A program made the position numbers and the translations under genes. A stretch of 64,000 nucleotides of DNA, from assembly GCA_963930655.1 (NCBI GenBank), contig OZ005600.1:16646501-16710500 (forward strand). Reading direction: 5' to 3'. Below the pieces are notes generated by a model, which did not search any database, had not been told where the DNA came from, and was given only the letters and a program-made list of their open reading frames with translations. Positions 10,674-22,330 of the stretch are shown piece by piece. This stretch comes from Myrica gale. Its lineage: Eukaryota; Streptophyta; Magnoliopsida; Fagales; Myricaceae. The stretch's first letter is position 1. Every line of letters begins with the position of its first letter.

Positions 10674-10687
10674 GCATACCAGTGACT
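10674..10687. repeat. LINE target-site duplication, left copy
   Basis: The 14-bp sequence gcataccagtgact is repeated exactly at 19625-19638, flanking the LINE. It adjoins the poly(T) (poly(A) of the minus-strand element), as expected for target-primed reverse transcription. Confidence 0.92.
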
Positions 10688-10736
10688 TTGTTTTTTTTTT
10701 CTAAATAAACGATGCAATTGCCAAGGAGTGAAAATC

Positions 10737-11168
10737 TCATGGCGGAAACCAAGGATTGTCGCTAGATAGAATGTTTACAAGAATACAAAATACAGGAATA
10801 TTTCCCTCAGCATTAGTCAAACATGCCCATTGAGCAACTCTATGGGCAAGCTCATTAGCTTCGCGCTTAACATGACAAAATTCCGATAACTCTCTCTCCC
10901 CAGCAAGCCTCCGAATATCAACCACCACAGTAGAAATCTGCCAATATGCACCATATGAGCGATTGTTGATTGCATCCAAGACAAATTGAGAGTCCCCTTC
11001 CAAAATAATGCAATGGGAAGGTAGAAGAAACACATCCTGTTTGGCTGCCCTTGCCTCGCCCACAGGAGGAGTGCAAGGAGGGAGCCTCTCTGTAGAAACA
11101 AAGAGTATTTGACCATTAAAATCTCTACAGACAGCAGCTGCAAAGGCAAAGGACTTCCTGATAACCAC
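10737..11168 (-). pseudogene. LINE C-terminal RNase H domain
   Basis: A 143-codon open frame in the position of the RVT_3 RNase H at the end of plant L1 ORF2. It contains the motif EARAAKQDVFLL, then ILEGDSQFVLDAIN (the conserved D), and KREANELAHRVAQWA (a conserved helix of this family). It ends about 40 bases before the poly(A) tail. The upstream join to the zf-RVT part needs a frameshift near 11200. It would have degraded the RNA strand during cDNA synthesis. Confidence 0.85.
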
Positions 11169-11716
11169 ATCAAAATTAATCTTCCAAACCTCTCTGGGAG
11201 GAGGCTGTCAACGCAGAATAGATGTAGGCCGTTTATCTTCCCAAGCTGCAATAAGGTCAACATAGCGAGATGTATAGAGAACAAAAGATCCACAATATTC
11301 AGAACGCCACATTTATGAAGGAGCTGATCTCTGGTAAACAAGATATTTAGAACCCTTGCAAGATGGGCGCCACGTGAGTGATTCCAAAACCATGAAGCTC
11401 CTATAGGAGCAGGAGAGTCCCGGACAAACTTTCCTTGTAGGTACTTCGCATGGATGATCTTCACCCAAAGTTTGTCGGTATTTTTCTGAATATTCCATCA
11501 AATCTTTGCTATAAGAGCTATATTAAGATCTTCCATAAGTTTGATTCCCAAACCACCATCTTGCTTTGGATGACATATTGAAGCCCAATATTTAAGACAA
11601 AGCCGATGTCGTGAGTCATTGAAACCCCACCAAAAACGCATCATCATAGAATCCAACTTTTTACATATGGATTTTGGAAGAAGATAGTTGGCCATAGAAT
11701 ACGTGGGTAGAGCAGC
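11169..11716 (-). pseudogene. LINE zf-RVT region
   Basis: The minus-strand reading includes LPKSICKKLDSMMMRFWWG, LCLKYWASICHPKQDGGLG and LWVKIIHAKYLQG, in several frames. This block follows RT in plant L1 ORF2 and leads to the zinc-binding RVT segment. A solo LTR inserted at 11717 separates it from RT. Frameshifts occur near 11490 and 11320. Confidence 0.8.
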
Positions 11717-14012
11717 TGTCACGCCCCAAACCTCAAAGGCTAGAGGAGGACTTACTTGCAATAAACAATTAGACTTTTGATTTAAAACATATCTAATAAT
11801 AAATGAGGAATAGACTTTATATAAAAATTTCAATAAATCTCTCTTACTAAAATTTAAAAGAAACTCTTTCAACACACAAAGACAAATCTAAACATGTTTA
11901 GACTCATACTAGAGCCAACCATTTATTCTAATAATCACTCAGCTACCCGCCCAAGTGCCATCTAATACTGACTATCGACACGCTCCTGATCAACATCTGA
12001 AAATAAGGAAAACAATAGGGGGTGAGTTCGACAACTCAGTAAGCAAAATTATTATGCAAGTGTATATCCCATGAGCCACACTATAACAGTAAGAGATAAA
12101 ATATTTAAAATCTTTCTAAACTGTTGAAAGTTGTTTTTGACAATTTCAATAAAACATCTTTATCAATAAAACAGTTTTATCTATATAACATAATACTATA
12201 GAAAATCAGTTTTATCTATGTAAGAAAATCCCTTTAGCAATAACTATGGGTCACGTTTACCCCCATTACAGGGTTGTGCAGTTGCTACCTAGTTTGGAAA
12301 TCAGCCAAACAAAGCCAATACTATGGGTATAATCTTCCTTACTAAGGCTTGACCATGTCCAAGTGTGCACTCGGTAAGAATCTACAAAAGAAGCCACTCT
12401 GTTTCCAGAATGGGTGCACTTAATGGGTTGCAATTGGTACCAATGCGCTGTCTCTGTAACTCTGGGGCTTAGGGTTTAAAAATAAATAACATATCATAAA
12501 ACAAACTTCACTTTAAACTTTGTATCTTTCTCCTCTTTTCATGAAATACATGCGTAAATCTTGAATAACAATAAGTACCAAAAGCTTTGATTTCAATCAA
12601 TGAAAATATCATGAAATATCATGCACAAATCTTGAATAACAATAAATATCAAAAAGCTTTGTTTTAAATATTGAAAACATCATGAATATCATTAGACATA
12701 AAAATAGGCTCATGTTTACACATTTCATGTTATAACCTTTGACAATTTAATCATAAAGTAATGCACATAAAACTCCGAGGGTTTTCATTAAAACATGCAA
12801 TTTCTCAAATATACCCTCAGTCTTTTAGAAAAATCTAGCATAATAACCCCGCTTACCTAGATCTTCAAGCAAATAAGCCTCTGACTTAGCACCTATCAAT
12901 ACAAAATTTAACGTATTATAATACGCTCAAAAGGAAACACAAATGAAACTCTAAATCTGCCCAACAAGATTAGATCCGAAATTCACTAGTCAGATTTTAA
13001 AATATTGCTTACCTATCTCAGATTTCCCTAAAATCCCCAAATTAAAGTATGTTCTTCCCTAGGATGTTAACTATACACCTGTAACATTTCATCTCCAAAT
13101 TCCTCGTACAACTCAGTCAATAAAATCGACATTTATCTCTGTTCACGGAGTCAAACTATACCCTGAATAATTCGGTACTCATCAATTCCAAAATTCATAA
13201 AGATCTATTAAGATATCCAAAAATCCCGAAATTTATACCAAATATTTATATATGGGTTATAAAGATACCTAAAAAATTTCATTCCGAAATTCAACTCCTA
13301 TCTATGTCATCCGGTTCAAAATTCCAAACTGTATCAATGAATCTTTCTTAGCAAATCTGATTTCTCTAAGCCTAACTTCCGGATTTTCAAAACCATGCCA
13401 ATACATCTCCAAAAATTCCGAAACTTTAAATATTTCCTCCTGTAGATGTCGATTAAGCAATATCTAAAAATCAGAATTTTTCAACTTCTATATAAATATA
13501 TTTCGATCTACTACTCAGATCAAGAACCTATATTTTCCTTAAACAAATCTTGAACCCAAATTTCAATTACTCCAAGAAACCCATTAAAACTATTTCTAAA
13601 ATATAGAAATAATTAGGGATAGATCTAGACACCCTATGGTTTGATCTCTCATAAAAAATACAAATATGATATCAAGACACCCTAGGGATAGATCTAGACA
13701 CCCTAGGGATAGATCTAGACACCCTATGGTTTGAACTTCTTGTTGGTGTAAAATCAAGGTGTGTTCAAATTAAAACCAATGTGTAAATCTATATATAGAC
13801 TCACACTAGTAATAGACTCCCTTTTGAACTGTAAAACCTATAAACTTTAAATAATCATAAATCTTTCAAATTTTAAAGAGGTTGACTAGGTCAAAGATAT
13901 AAATTCAACTATTTTAAATGAATTAAGCTCATATTTCAAATTTAAAGAAGACATTTCAAATATCAAATAAAAAATTGAAATAAATTTTAAAATAGAAATC
14001 TTGGGTGTTATA
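11717..14012 (-). mobile_element. Solo LTR of a Ty3/gypsy element in the LINE
   Basis: Flanked by an exact 5-bp duplication gcagc (11712-11716 and 14013-14017). On the plus strand it begins TGTCACGCCCCAAACC and ends TTGGGTGTTATA, so the ends are imperfect inverted repeats and the final CA appears mutated to TA. Length is 2296 bp. The interior has no coding sequence; the segment 'gtgagttcgacaactcagtaag' near 12021 is a hallmark (reverse-strand) of plant gypsy LTRs, which suggests a minus orientation. With no second LTR or internal region, recombination to a solo LTR is the simplest reading. Confidence 0.85.
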
Positions 14013-14017
14013 GCAGC

Positions 14018-15304
14018 TGCCACCGATCTAATGAGGACCAACTAGCTTCCCGCTTGAGATAGAGTTTTCATCTCCCATCCCTCCAATCTATGCTTGACTC
14101 TATCACAGATAAAAGTGAACTGCTGAATTTTGTTAAGTCCTAACACCTTTGGGATGCCCAGATGCTTATCAATATTATCCTTGCGTGGCAATTGGAAAGT
14201 AGAGCAAATCAACTAGCTGATATCACTTCGAACACTCCGGCTAAAAGAAATCGAGGATTTTTGTAAATTCAAACGTTGGCCAAACCAACTTCCGTACCTC
14301 TAAAGGCAATCAGAAATCACTAGAGGTTCCTCTTGGGTTGCACGAAAAAAAGATAAGAAGATCATCAGCAAAGAGGAGGTGAGAAATCGCCAGTACACCT
14401 CGACCAAGAGAGATACCATGGATTTGACCAGCTTGTTCTTCGAGAATAATCATACGAGAGAAAATTTTAGATCCAATAATAAAAAGAAGCGGAGATAAAG
14501 GGTCACCTTGACGAAATCCGCGGGAGGGTTTAAAGAACCCGGTATGAGTGTCATTCAGGAGGATAGAGTAAGAAACAGTTGATATGCATTGGGCTATCCA
14601 GTTAATAAATATGTCATAAAATCCAAAACATTTGAGGGCTTGAATAATAAGCTTCCACTCCATGCGATCATAAGCTTTTTCAATATCAGCCCGGAGTGCC
14701 ATATATTAATGACCTTTTCGTTTGCTTCGTAGCATGTTGAAAATTTCATGGGTCTAGATGAAATATCTTGAATCAATCTTCCTTGCACAAAAGAAGATTG
14801 AAAAGGATATATGATATTAGCTAACACCAATCACAAACGCTTAGCCAAAATTTTTGCAATTAATTTGTAAGTGACATTGCAAAGGCTAATAGGTCGATAA
14901 CGCGAAATAACCAAGGGACTATCAATTTTTGGAATCAAGATAATCTGAGAATCTGAGTTGACATAAAACCATGCATGAAAAAAGATTTAACCATAGCAGT
15001 CACCTCCGAGCCAGCAATAGGCCAATAGTGCTTGAAAAAGACGTCAGACATGCCATCTGGACCAAGGCTCTTATGAGGCCCAATATCACATATAGCTTCA
15101 AAAATCTCCAAGTTTAAAGGGATGGAACAAAGCATAGCATTCTCTTCCGTGGAAATCATAGGATAATGAAATGGTCCAAGTCATCAAGGAGGGATGGATC
15201 AGATGAGGTGAGTAGGTTCTAAAAATGCTGGACAATATGCGACCCAATCTCATGGCGAGAAGACATCCACGTCTAATCACCATCCTTAATGAATTCAATT
15301 GCAT
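14018..15304 (-). pseudogene. LINE reverse transcriptase
   Basis: ORF2 reverse transcriptase of the L1 clade. Visible motifs, from the N-terminal side: KSLGPDGMSDVFFK (near 15080), ADIEKAYDRMEW (near 14690), the turn GFRQGDPLSPLLF (near 14510) and the catalytic box HLLFADDLLIF with its two aspartates (near 14370). The stretch 14310-14702 is open for 130 codons; upstream parts need several frameshifts. The C-terminal part runs to 14018, where a solo LTR interrupts it. It would have copied LINE RNA at nicked chromosomal targets. Confidence 0.9.
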
Positions 15305-15783
15305 TCCTCCTCCGGCGGATAATGGTAGACAAATGGAAGTGTTTTGTGTTCAAATCATTAGTAGTAAGCCACTACTTTCGGGCTTTAATTCTCTAGAAAT
15401 TCTCTTCAATTTTTAGCTCCTTAGCAAGAGCAATTTTCCAGCACCGCACTTGGGCTTGATTCTCCACCAACGGCTCCGATTCTTGAATAGAAGCTATAGA
15501 GTGCTTAAGAGTTTGGATCCGGGTCTGTATAAGGCCAAAATGAGACTTGTTCCACTCTTTTAATGTCAGCTTAACAGCTTTAATTCGTTTGCTAACACGG
15601 AAAGGAGGCGAGTCGTGTAGAGAAATGGTCTAGTTGTCATTGACCACCTTCTCGCAAGAAGGGTCCGTTATCCACATGGCTTCAAAACGGAACGATTTGG
15701 GATGAGAAAAAAGCATCGCCATAAGTTTCTAGTAGGAGAGGGACATGATCAGATGATGAGCGAATAAGATGAGTAACACGACT
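15305..15783 (-). pseudogene. LINE ORF2 linker between endonuclease and RT
   Basis: This stretch connects the endonuclease and RT blocks on the minus strand. Only short broken frames are present, consistent with decayed L1 ORF2 linker sequence; no separate domain is recognisable. Confidence 0.5.
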
Positions 15784-16414
15784 CTAGGGAAAAAGAGATT
15801 GCCACTCCCCATTAGCAATGGCACGGTTGAGTCTTTCACAAATGTTAGCTTGCCCCTCTCGATTATTTGACCAAGTAAACCTTTGCCCTTTAAAACCAAG
15901 GTCAATCAAACCACGAGAGTCCATCAGCTGTTGGAAATGATTATGAGAGGTCGAAGAAAAAGGGCGACCACCGCGCTTCTCATTGCTACTCATAATGCAG
16001 TTAAAGTCTCCAATGCAGAACCAAGATCCATCAAAAGCCACTGCCAAGTTTCTAAGAGATTGCCAAAAGTCCCATTTCTTGTGCCAATCAGTAGGACCAT
16101 AAAACTCCAGAAAGGAGCCAAGGAGTATTAGAGGGATTAGAGTACATCAAATGAGAAATAGTATTATCATTGATACGAATGAATTAAACATCCAAACCCA
16201 ACCTCCAAGCATAACGAAAACCTCCTCTACGACCTACAGGAGGTTGAAACACAAAATGAAAAAACCCAAGCCGATGCATAGTAGAAGTAACATTAGAGGA
16301 CTTGGTCTCCGCCAAGAACAAAAAATTTGGGTTGGGATTACGCACAAGATTCCGGATGGTACAAACTGTCGCGGTTCTACAAAGCCCGCGACAGTTCCAA
16401 AAAACACCAATCAT
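15784..16414 (-). pseudogene. LINE AP endonuclease domain
   Basis: The probable ORF2 start is ATG 16414 (IGVFWNCRGLCRTATVCTIR), which matches the 'WNCRGLG' opening of plant L1 endonucleases. Next come FLFLAETKSSN (the E of the active site) and, after broken sequence, WFCIGDFNCIMSSNEKRGG (the GDFN motif) and FTWSNNREGQANICERLNRA (near 15840). The domain is in two open pieces, 16414-16184 and 16047-15784, with frameshifts between. It would nick the target for target-primed reverse transcription. Confidence 0.88.
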
Positions 16415-16599
16415 GGCGAGGGAGGGGGCATGGTTAGGCCCTCCTCCTCAGCCAATTTGGATTTTTCAGGGATAGGCTCATCCAGATCAGCTTCAACAGA
16501 TTGGATGAGTCTCAGCAGCTCCTTTTGCATATTAGAAATAAGACGATGCTTCTTGACATGAATTTTCTTCCTCTGAGATTCCAGCTCTGCCAGTACCAC

Positions 16600-17854
16600 G
16601 TCTTGCTCATCAGGTTAGACCACATCCAAGTCCTGTAGAGCTTGAGAGCTTGGAGGAGATTAAAACATCACTCCAGTAGGAGAAGATAATTTTTTTATAC
16701 GCATGCTATCCTCCACGACCATGTTCATCTTAGGCTTGCCTTTATCTATAGCAGTAATATGAGAGGCAGAAGACACCACACACACTGACGTGCTCGAAGA
16801 AAGGCTAGGCCGTGGAGTTTCAGATAAGCCCAGCCCAAATGTAATAGCACCCACTCCAGCAACGGGAGATAAAGAGAGGTCTAGATTAGAGGATTCAAAC
16901 TCGAGGAGCCGTGCTACGGGCCCAAGTTTATTCAAAGGACCTTTCCCAGATGGGCCACGAGGATCACTTTTGGCTTTATGGGCCTCTCACTTTTTTATAG
17001 CATCAAAAACCTAGGAGAGGGGAGGACTGGAAAACGCTAGGTCGTCGTGAGGATGTTCAACACCCAAAGTTACCGTTGGGGCATCGAGATCCAAAAGATT
17101 AGGCTGATGATGTAGGACAAAATCTCTGCATCTTCTTCTCGGTGTGGCATAGTTTTTAAAGAATTGTGGGCTGCTAGCATAACCTCAGAAGCCTCCTCTG
17201 ACTTGGGCACATCGTCCAAATTAAATGCCTTGCCAGGTGGCACGCTGGCATTAGCAGGATGACTCTCACGAGAAATAAAGCCAGCTTCGTCCACTTGTTC
17301 CCTGATAGAGGAGAAACAAGCCGAGAAGAACATGAAGGTTCGGCTTCCATGGCATTTACTCCAGCATCCATGGTCTCTTGATGGCCTTTAACATGACTGA
17401 CAACTAATGAACAATAATCAGGAGACCCCACACCTGTAGTGCGGGTTGGTAAGGGAAGTAAAGTAGGTCGCTTGTCTTGTAGTAAAGAAACATGAGGAAT
17501 ATTCAAAGTGCCATGCATAACATATGGTAGTGCAAGACCTTTAGAAAATGTAGCTTTGCGCATAGTAGTAGGATCAGCCCTCATGAGAGGACCCACCCCC
17601 GACAGAGTAGCATTTGGCATAGCATTCCGACAGTTCTTTGGTAGTGCAAGACCTTTAGAAAATGTAGCTTTGCGCATAGTAGTAGGATCAGCCCTCATGA
17701 GAGGACCCACCCCCGACAGAGTAGCATTTGGCATAGCATTCCGACAGTTCTTTAAAATATGCCCAATAAACCCACAACCATAACAGAAGTCAACAATCTT
17801 TTCATACCTGAACTGAACCCAAAGAGGTTGAAGCTGGTGGCGTGGAATAGGAAC
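16600..17854 (-). pseudogene. LINE ORF1, CCHC knuckle and C-terminal part
   Basis: The minus-strand frame 17920-17174 begins inside the hAT element. From about 17850 it is LINE ORF1: RRVPIPRHQLQPLWVQFRYE, then the knuckle CYGCGFIGHILKNC typical of plant L1 ORF1 (zf-CCHC_4). Directly after the knuckle a 38-residue unit is present twice in tandem. The rest is Ser/Pro-rich low-complexity sequence as usual for this tail, continued in other frames to about 16660. The protein would bind LINE RNA. It is interrupted upstream by the hAT element at 17863. Confidence 0.8.
17526..17753 (-). repeat. Exact 114-bp tandem duplication in LINE ORF1
   Basis: Unit 17526-17639 is repeated at 17640-17753 with no difference that I can see. 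114 bp is 38 codons, so the reading frame is kept. The unit begins at the last cysteine of the CCHC knuckle. Confidence 0.9.
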
Positions 17855-17862
17855 CCTCCTAC

Positions 17863-18880
17863 CAGTGGGGGAGCCAGGAATCCAAACGAAGGGGGTCGAA
17901 CTCTTAAGGAAAAATGACAACTAAAAATTTTTACCACGTAATGCAAAAAAATATGTTAGAGTTAAAATATAAAAAATTAAGGACTAAAAACACTAAAAAT
18001 ATTGAAATACACGTACAATACTATTTCCTGATACCGAGAGGTGTCAATTGGATCCCATGATACTACATATTCTGAAAACGTTGTAAAATAGCTTCGTTCT
18101 CAATAATATTCGTTTCAGAAGTAGCAGTCACGTTACGAGTACTAGACGACCCTACACTGGCTGACTTCTTTATAAAAAACTTATCCATTATCTAAACAAA
18201 ATAAAATTCTTTAATCTAATTTCATAACCTAATCACAATTTCAATATAATGCACAATCAAATCCTAATCAAAGATTCACAACAATCTCAATCAAATTCAT
18301 AATCACAATATAAAATTCATCACATTCTTCATCAAAAATTAAAATAAATTCATCATAGATTCACAAACATTTAACAATTTAAATTCATATTGATTTAATC
18401 TGTGATGAATTCATAAATTTATCACATTTCTCTGATTATATTAAGAAAGCTTGTAAGATCATCTAAATGTTGCAAACTTACATCTTTTGAGGGCAGATAT
18501 ATGTCGCAAAATTGATTTTAACTTATAATTAGGAGGCTCACTATGAAATTATCCCAAAATATGACTAGAGAAATCAATTAATAAAAAAAAGAAACCCAAC
18601 ATCCATTATGCCTAAACAGGTCCAGAAAGTAACTACATAGCACCAATTGACTGAGTTGCATAATGAAATTGCAGATATTTGTTTATGGATGCCAAAAGGC
18701 AAAGATGAAGATTTCTTGATACTGAAGCTTAAGAGTCTTAATGGGGTCATATGAAGTTGGTCTGGGCCTATGGGTATCGGGCCCAGGCCATCTTCTATTA
18801 AAAAAATACACATATATTTTTTTTTGGGGCAGCAATGGGTGTCGGCCGACACCCTTCGCAGCCCCCTCGTTCCGCCCATG
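17863..18880 (-). mobile_element. hAT-family element, non-autonomous or truncated
   Basis: Bracketed by an exact 8-bp duplication cctcctac (17855-17862 and 18881-18888), the hAT target size. Terminal inverted repeats: left CAGTGGGGGAGCCAGG, right (reverse complement) CATGGGCGGAACGAGG. Length is 1018 bp. The minus strand holds only the first exon-like piece of a transposase (18188-18063, below), so the catalytic part is gone. Removing the element and one TSD rejoins the LINE ORF1 motif that ends NLHQPM with its continuation. Confidence 0.92.
18063..18188 (-). pseudogene. hAT transposase N-terminal fragment (zinc-finger MYM-like type)
   Basis: ATG at 18188 starts MDKFFIKKSASVGSSSTRN, the usual opening of the plant hAT proteins annotated as 'zinc finger MYM-type protein 1-like', before their TTF zinc finger. 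The frame stops after about 41 codons, and the zinc finger, catalytic core and dimerisation domain are absent. It would have been the transposase of the surrounding element; it is now too short for function. Confidence 0.6.
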
Positions 18881-18888
18881 CCTCCTAC

Positions 18889-19403
18889 CATAGGTTGATG
18901 AAGATTAAGTTCCACTCAGATTCTAAAAAAAGGTTTCCGATCTTGGTCTCTATACTCCCGTTTGTCAATCTCCAGAAGCTTTCCTAGTTTCAACCCTATA
19001 AGTTGAATAATACTATCACCAATACGGTTCCATGAGAGGCCATGGACTTGGATCCACATACCTTAAGAGTAAAAATCAACTTCAGGGAGAGTCAACTCCG
19101 AATGTTACAAGGGGTTTGAGCTAGAACTTTCATCTGATCTTCAGCTTTAGAAAACCGAAACAGGAAAATATTGGGCTCCATTTCATCTGTAGAAAATTCC
19201 TGAACGAAGTTGCAAGCCGCTTTTAGAGTGTCTATCACCACATTTGAGGAGAACACCCTGTTAGCATGAATTTTCCCTACAATAGCCGACATATCCAGGT
19301 CTTCATCAGGCAGAACTGGGTTAAGAAGAGTATGGAACTCATCCCACTTCAAGTTGCTAATGTTTGTACAGAGATCTTCAACCTCATTGTTTTTGTCCTC
19401 CAT
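18889..19403 (-). pseudogene. LINE ORF1, N-terminal DUF4283 part
   Basis: The best start is ATG 19403 (MEDKNNEVEDLC). The sequence VGKIHANRVFSSNVVIDTLK followed by NIFLFRFSKAEDQMKVL is the DUF4283 RNA-binding fold found at the N-terminus of plant L1 ORF1. After a stop/frameshift near 19092 come WIQVHGLSWNRIGDSIIQLIG and ELNLHQPM, the link to the CCHC region. The hAT element sits exactly in that link. About 220 bases of 5' leader lie between this start and the LINE end at 19624. Confidence 0.82.
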
Positions 19404-19624
19404 ACTCAGCAAACCGAAAAGAAACAGAAAAAAGATGGCAAAAGGAGATAGCACATCAAGGGAGCAAAGGATAGATCCCTAAGATATACGATCTAGGGCT
19501 AGATAAAGATTCAAACAACCTTAAACTTCACAAGGAAGTATGTAGTAAACAGACAAGAAGAAAGTATAGAGGGGAAGAGAGGACTTACAGAGAGACAAAG
19601 AATAAAAAAGAGTAAAATTGACAT

Positions 19625-19638
19625 GCATACCAGTGACT
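19625..19638. repeat. LINE target-site duplication, right copy
   Basis: Exact copy of 10674-10687 at the 5' side of the minus-strand LINE. Confidence 0.92.
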
Positions 19639-20369
19639 ACTTTCTCTTTTTGTCCCCCAAATAGAAAACCAACGACAATTGTCCAAAACGTCGCCGAACA
19701 TAGTTGCTATTTCCCTCTATTCCTCTTCGCCCCCTTTTGAATGCTAAACAATGACGATGTCCTACAGATATTGATGCATGCCAGGTTGATGCAAATCACC
19801 TCCCAATACCAACAATTCAAAACCCGTTCTGGCTTCTAACTATTTCGGCGAACAATGCCACCTGTCGAAGACACTGATTAACAAAATCTCAAAGTAGCCA
19901 CTAGAGATCACTTCGTAGCTAAAAATCAATTGGACACCCTCTGTAGAGCTTGCCACAAAGTGAAGCTGATTTCTTGACTCCTGAATTTCCAGCAACTACT
20001 AGCAGGTGAGAATAATCAGTTTGGAATCTCACCTTGCTCTGCTGTTATTAGCATTTAGTTCCATTTTTGTGCCAAAATCTGAGTATTTGTTTTCAGCTAG
20101 ATCCATTCTTCTCTAACAAGGTAACTCCATCTTTATTTTTTCTTAGAAAGGTAACAAGCATTGCAGCGAGTTTCTCTTGTTGCTCCCATTCACAGCATTT
20201 GCCGATTGGTGCCTAGCTAATTTCACCTTGCACGTAAACCTTGGGTTGATATTACTAGCATTCTTCTTCCCTTTTTTGAACATTTTTTTTATGGTTGTTC
20301 CTTCAAGGAGTTAGGATTTTGCCATTCTGGTGTTAATTGGAGGACTCATTTCATCTGAGGTAACCAATT
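19639..20369. other. Pre-LINE host sequence, right part
   Basis: Continuation of 10122-10673. No family is recognised. It precedes, on the plus strand, the captured FYVE-protein fragment on the minus strand. Confidence 0.35.
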
Positions 20370-20615
20370 CTAATAAAGATGGATTATCTTTCTAGGAAAT
20401 AGAGAGTTTAACGGGATTGAATTACCAGCATTCCTCAACGCTTTGGATTTTTCAATACTTCTTGGTGCTGTAACAGGACTGTAAGAAAGGGATTCCATTA
20501 TAGATAGGTCAGTTTCTTTCCAACCCAAATTCTTTAACATTGATAGTAGTGTTGGGTCATGCATGTCTTCATAAGCATCTCCTTCCTCATCTGAACTCTT
20601 AATAGGGGCTTCAAG
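20370..20615 (-). pseudogene. Captured fragment of a plant FYVE-type gene
   Basis: The minus strand encodes SSDEEGDAYEDMHDPTLLSM, directly followed by LKNLGWKETD, and further on a KALRNAGN motif. The acidic stretch followed by 'DP.LLS.LKNLGW' and then a Lys/Ala-rich 'K..AL..AGN' segment is, from memory, the repeated module of plant FYVE-domain phosphoinositide-binding proteins (Arabidopsis At1g61690-like). The zinc-binding FYVE domain is not seen here. No start, splice context or full-length frame is present, so this is a gene fragment captured by, or left inside, a transposon-rich tract. A related module lies at 22515-22665. Confidence 0.55.
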
Positions 20616-22248
20616 GCCTTATCTTTAGGTCTATTTGTCTTTTTAGAACTTCATTCTCCACAATTTTTTCCTACAATTCTTTAGCACTCCATAGAACTTC
20701 TTCAAGAGAGGTGCAGCGTAGATGAACTCCATTTCTTCAAGAGAGGTGCAACTCCATTGCCGATGAGCTAAAGCCGCCGTCCATATTTGTTTTTCTTGCC
20801 CCCAACAGCGACGAAAGTTGATCTTGGAGAAAGTTGTGCGTCCACGACAAATTTTGTCATAATTGAATTTCTTGTGAATTAGAATTTCAGTGAAATGGTG
20901 CATTTGGGCCAAATGGTGTTGATTTTCAATTCTGCAATTTTTTAATAGTTTTCTCATTTATTGCAATCCATCTATTTGGTGTCCTTTTCTTAATTTCATT
21001 TCAATCAATTCGTTTTTTTTATATGAGCTTCTGCAATTCATTCCTTTTCATTTCAGGGCATTCCTCCATTAGTTCTCCTTATTGCACAGATATGAAGAAA
21101 AATTAACACAGATATGAAGAAAAATATGGAGTTGCACTTCTAATAGAGATTAATCCATAACAAAGTAATATTCGTGTATATATTCATATCATATTCACAT
21201 AATAGACTTTATTTAAATTTTTGAAAAATCAAAGTCAAGCTGCAATTCACATGACAAATCTTCATCAAATCAGGTCTTCATAAACAATACAACATCCCCT
21301 GCACAATATTTAAAGAGCATAAGCATGGTGAGTTTTAATCTCTTAACATGGGTGCTCTGTTTTTCAGTGAAAGTAACTGCACTTGTTTTTTTTCATTCAA
21401 AGTTCTGCACTACGTGTTTACAAATAGACTGTGTAAAAAATTCCAATAACACAAACACACCAAAAATAATGGGTATGTTCGTTTTCACAATTTTTTCAGG
21501 ATTCTAAGTATATTCACAATTCAACCACCGAACATATTCAGAATTCAAACACAAAAACCAATACATTTTACACAATCTCCAACAACTTTTTAATTTTTTA
21601 TTCAACATAAATTTTCTCTCTCTATACTTTTTCACATATCTCCAATACTTTTTTATTAAACAATTACATAAAAGCATTTCTCTCTCCACTTTACACAAAC
21701 ACCAATAAAACACTATTCAACATAAAAATTCACAACTTCTCTAAAATCCTACATTTTTTCTCAAAACGAACATCACCAATGTCTTAATGATGTTAAAAAC
21801 AACAAGAGACATTGCTAAGATTTTCTTAATTGAGACACTCTCCATCTCATTAACAATTTCTGCAACTTGTTGCAATAACTAAGGGACCACTGTTGTGAAA
21901 ATAAAAGGCAATGTATACAATTTGGATGAGACCTCAATTAAGCAAACACAGTTGGCTCAAATAAAAACCTGCACAGCAATGCATTCTTTAATGTCCGAAT
22001 GGAACAATGACATCTTCTCAACAACTCATGCAAGCTTATACAATTCAACGGTAGCTTTATATATCCAACAACGTCCAAACCAATAGTTGAAAGCAAGGTA
22101 ACAAAATGACCATCAGACTAAGTTTATGAATCCAGAATCTGTGACATAACTATATTAACCTACACCTTGAATCAATGAAATAACTAATGATCAAGAGTTA
22201 ATAAGTCTAGACTTATATTAAAATTTCAAAACAAAGATGTTACTTTAC
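20616..22248. other. Mixed spacer with a MITE; no gene recognised
   Basis: Minus-strand open stretches (for example 20957-20643) show no family I know. 20699-20756 holds a direct repeat of 'ttcttcaagagaggtgca'. A MITE copy occupies 21471-21777 (listed separately). Confidence 0.4.
21471..21777 (-). mobile_element. hAT-like MITE, copy 1
   Basis: About 307 bp with ends 'tatgttcgttttcacaattt' and 'tctcaaaacgaaca', which are imperfect inverted repeats. Over its whole length it is a close match to the reverse complement of 63137-63437. No coding capacity. An 8-bp target copy is clear only at the other locus. Confidence 0.8.
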
Positions 22249-22330
22249 CCAAAGACCATATGTTTGATTTGGAACCATACTGTATATCACCAAGAAGGTC
22301 AGGACACATGTAGCTTGGAGTTCCCACAAC
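22249..22330 (-). pseudogene. Captured exon of a NEK (NIMA-related) protein kinase
   Basis: An 82-bp stretch on the minus strand encodes [20 protein letters not shown], then KSNIWSLG. This is the activation-loop/P+1 region and subdomain IX of plant NIMA-related kinases, including the APE-equivalent 'SYMCP' and the conserved D-x-W-S-L-G (here N replaces D). The piece is bounded exactly by a splice acceptor (atatgcag) on its 5' side and a donor (gtaaagta) on its 3' side, so it was captured as genomic DNA with introns. The catalytic loop and ATP site are not present nearby. The D-to-N change argues against function. Confidence 0.75.

Larger units (their letters stand above)
10688..19624 (-). mobile_element. 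L1-type LINE with two nested insertions
   Basis: A non-LTR retrotransposon on the minus strand, 8.9 kb as it stands and about 5.6 kb once a solo LTR (11717-14012) and a hAT element (17863-18880) are taken out. This is near full length for plant L1. Order from the 5' end (19624): DUF4283-type RNA-binding domain and CCHC knuckle (ORF1), AP endonuclease, RT, zf-RVT region and RNase H, then a poly(A) tail at 10690-10700. An exact 14-bp target duplication brackets it. All ORFs carry stops or frameshifts. Confidence 0.93.
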
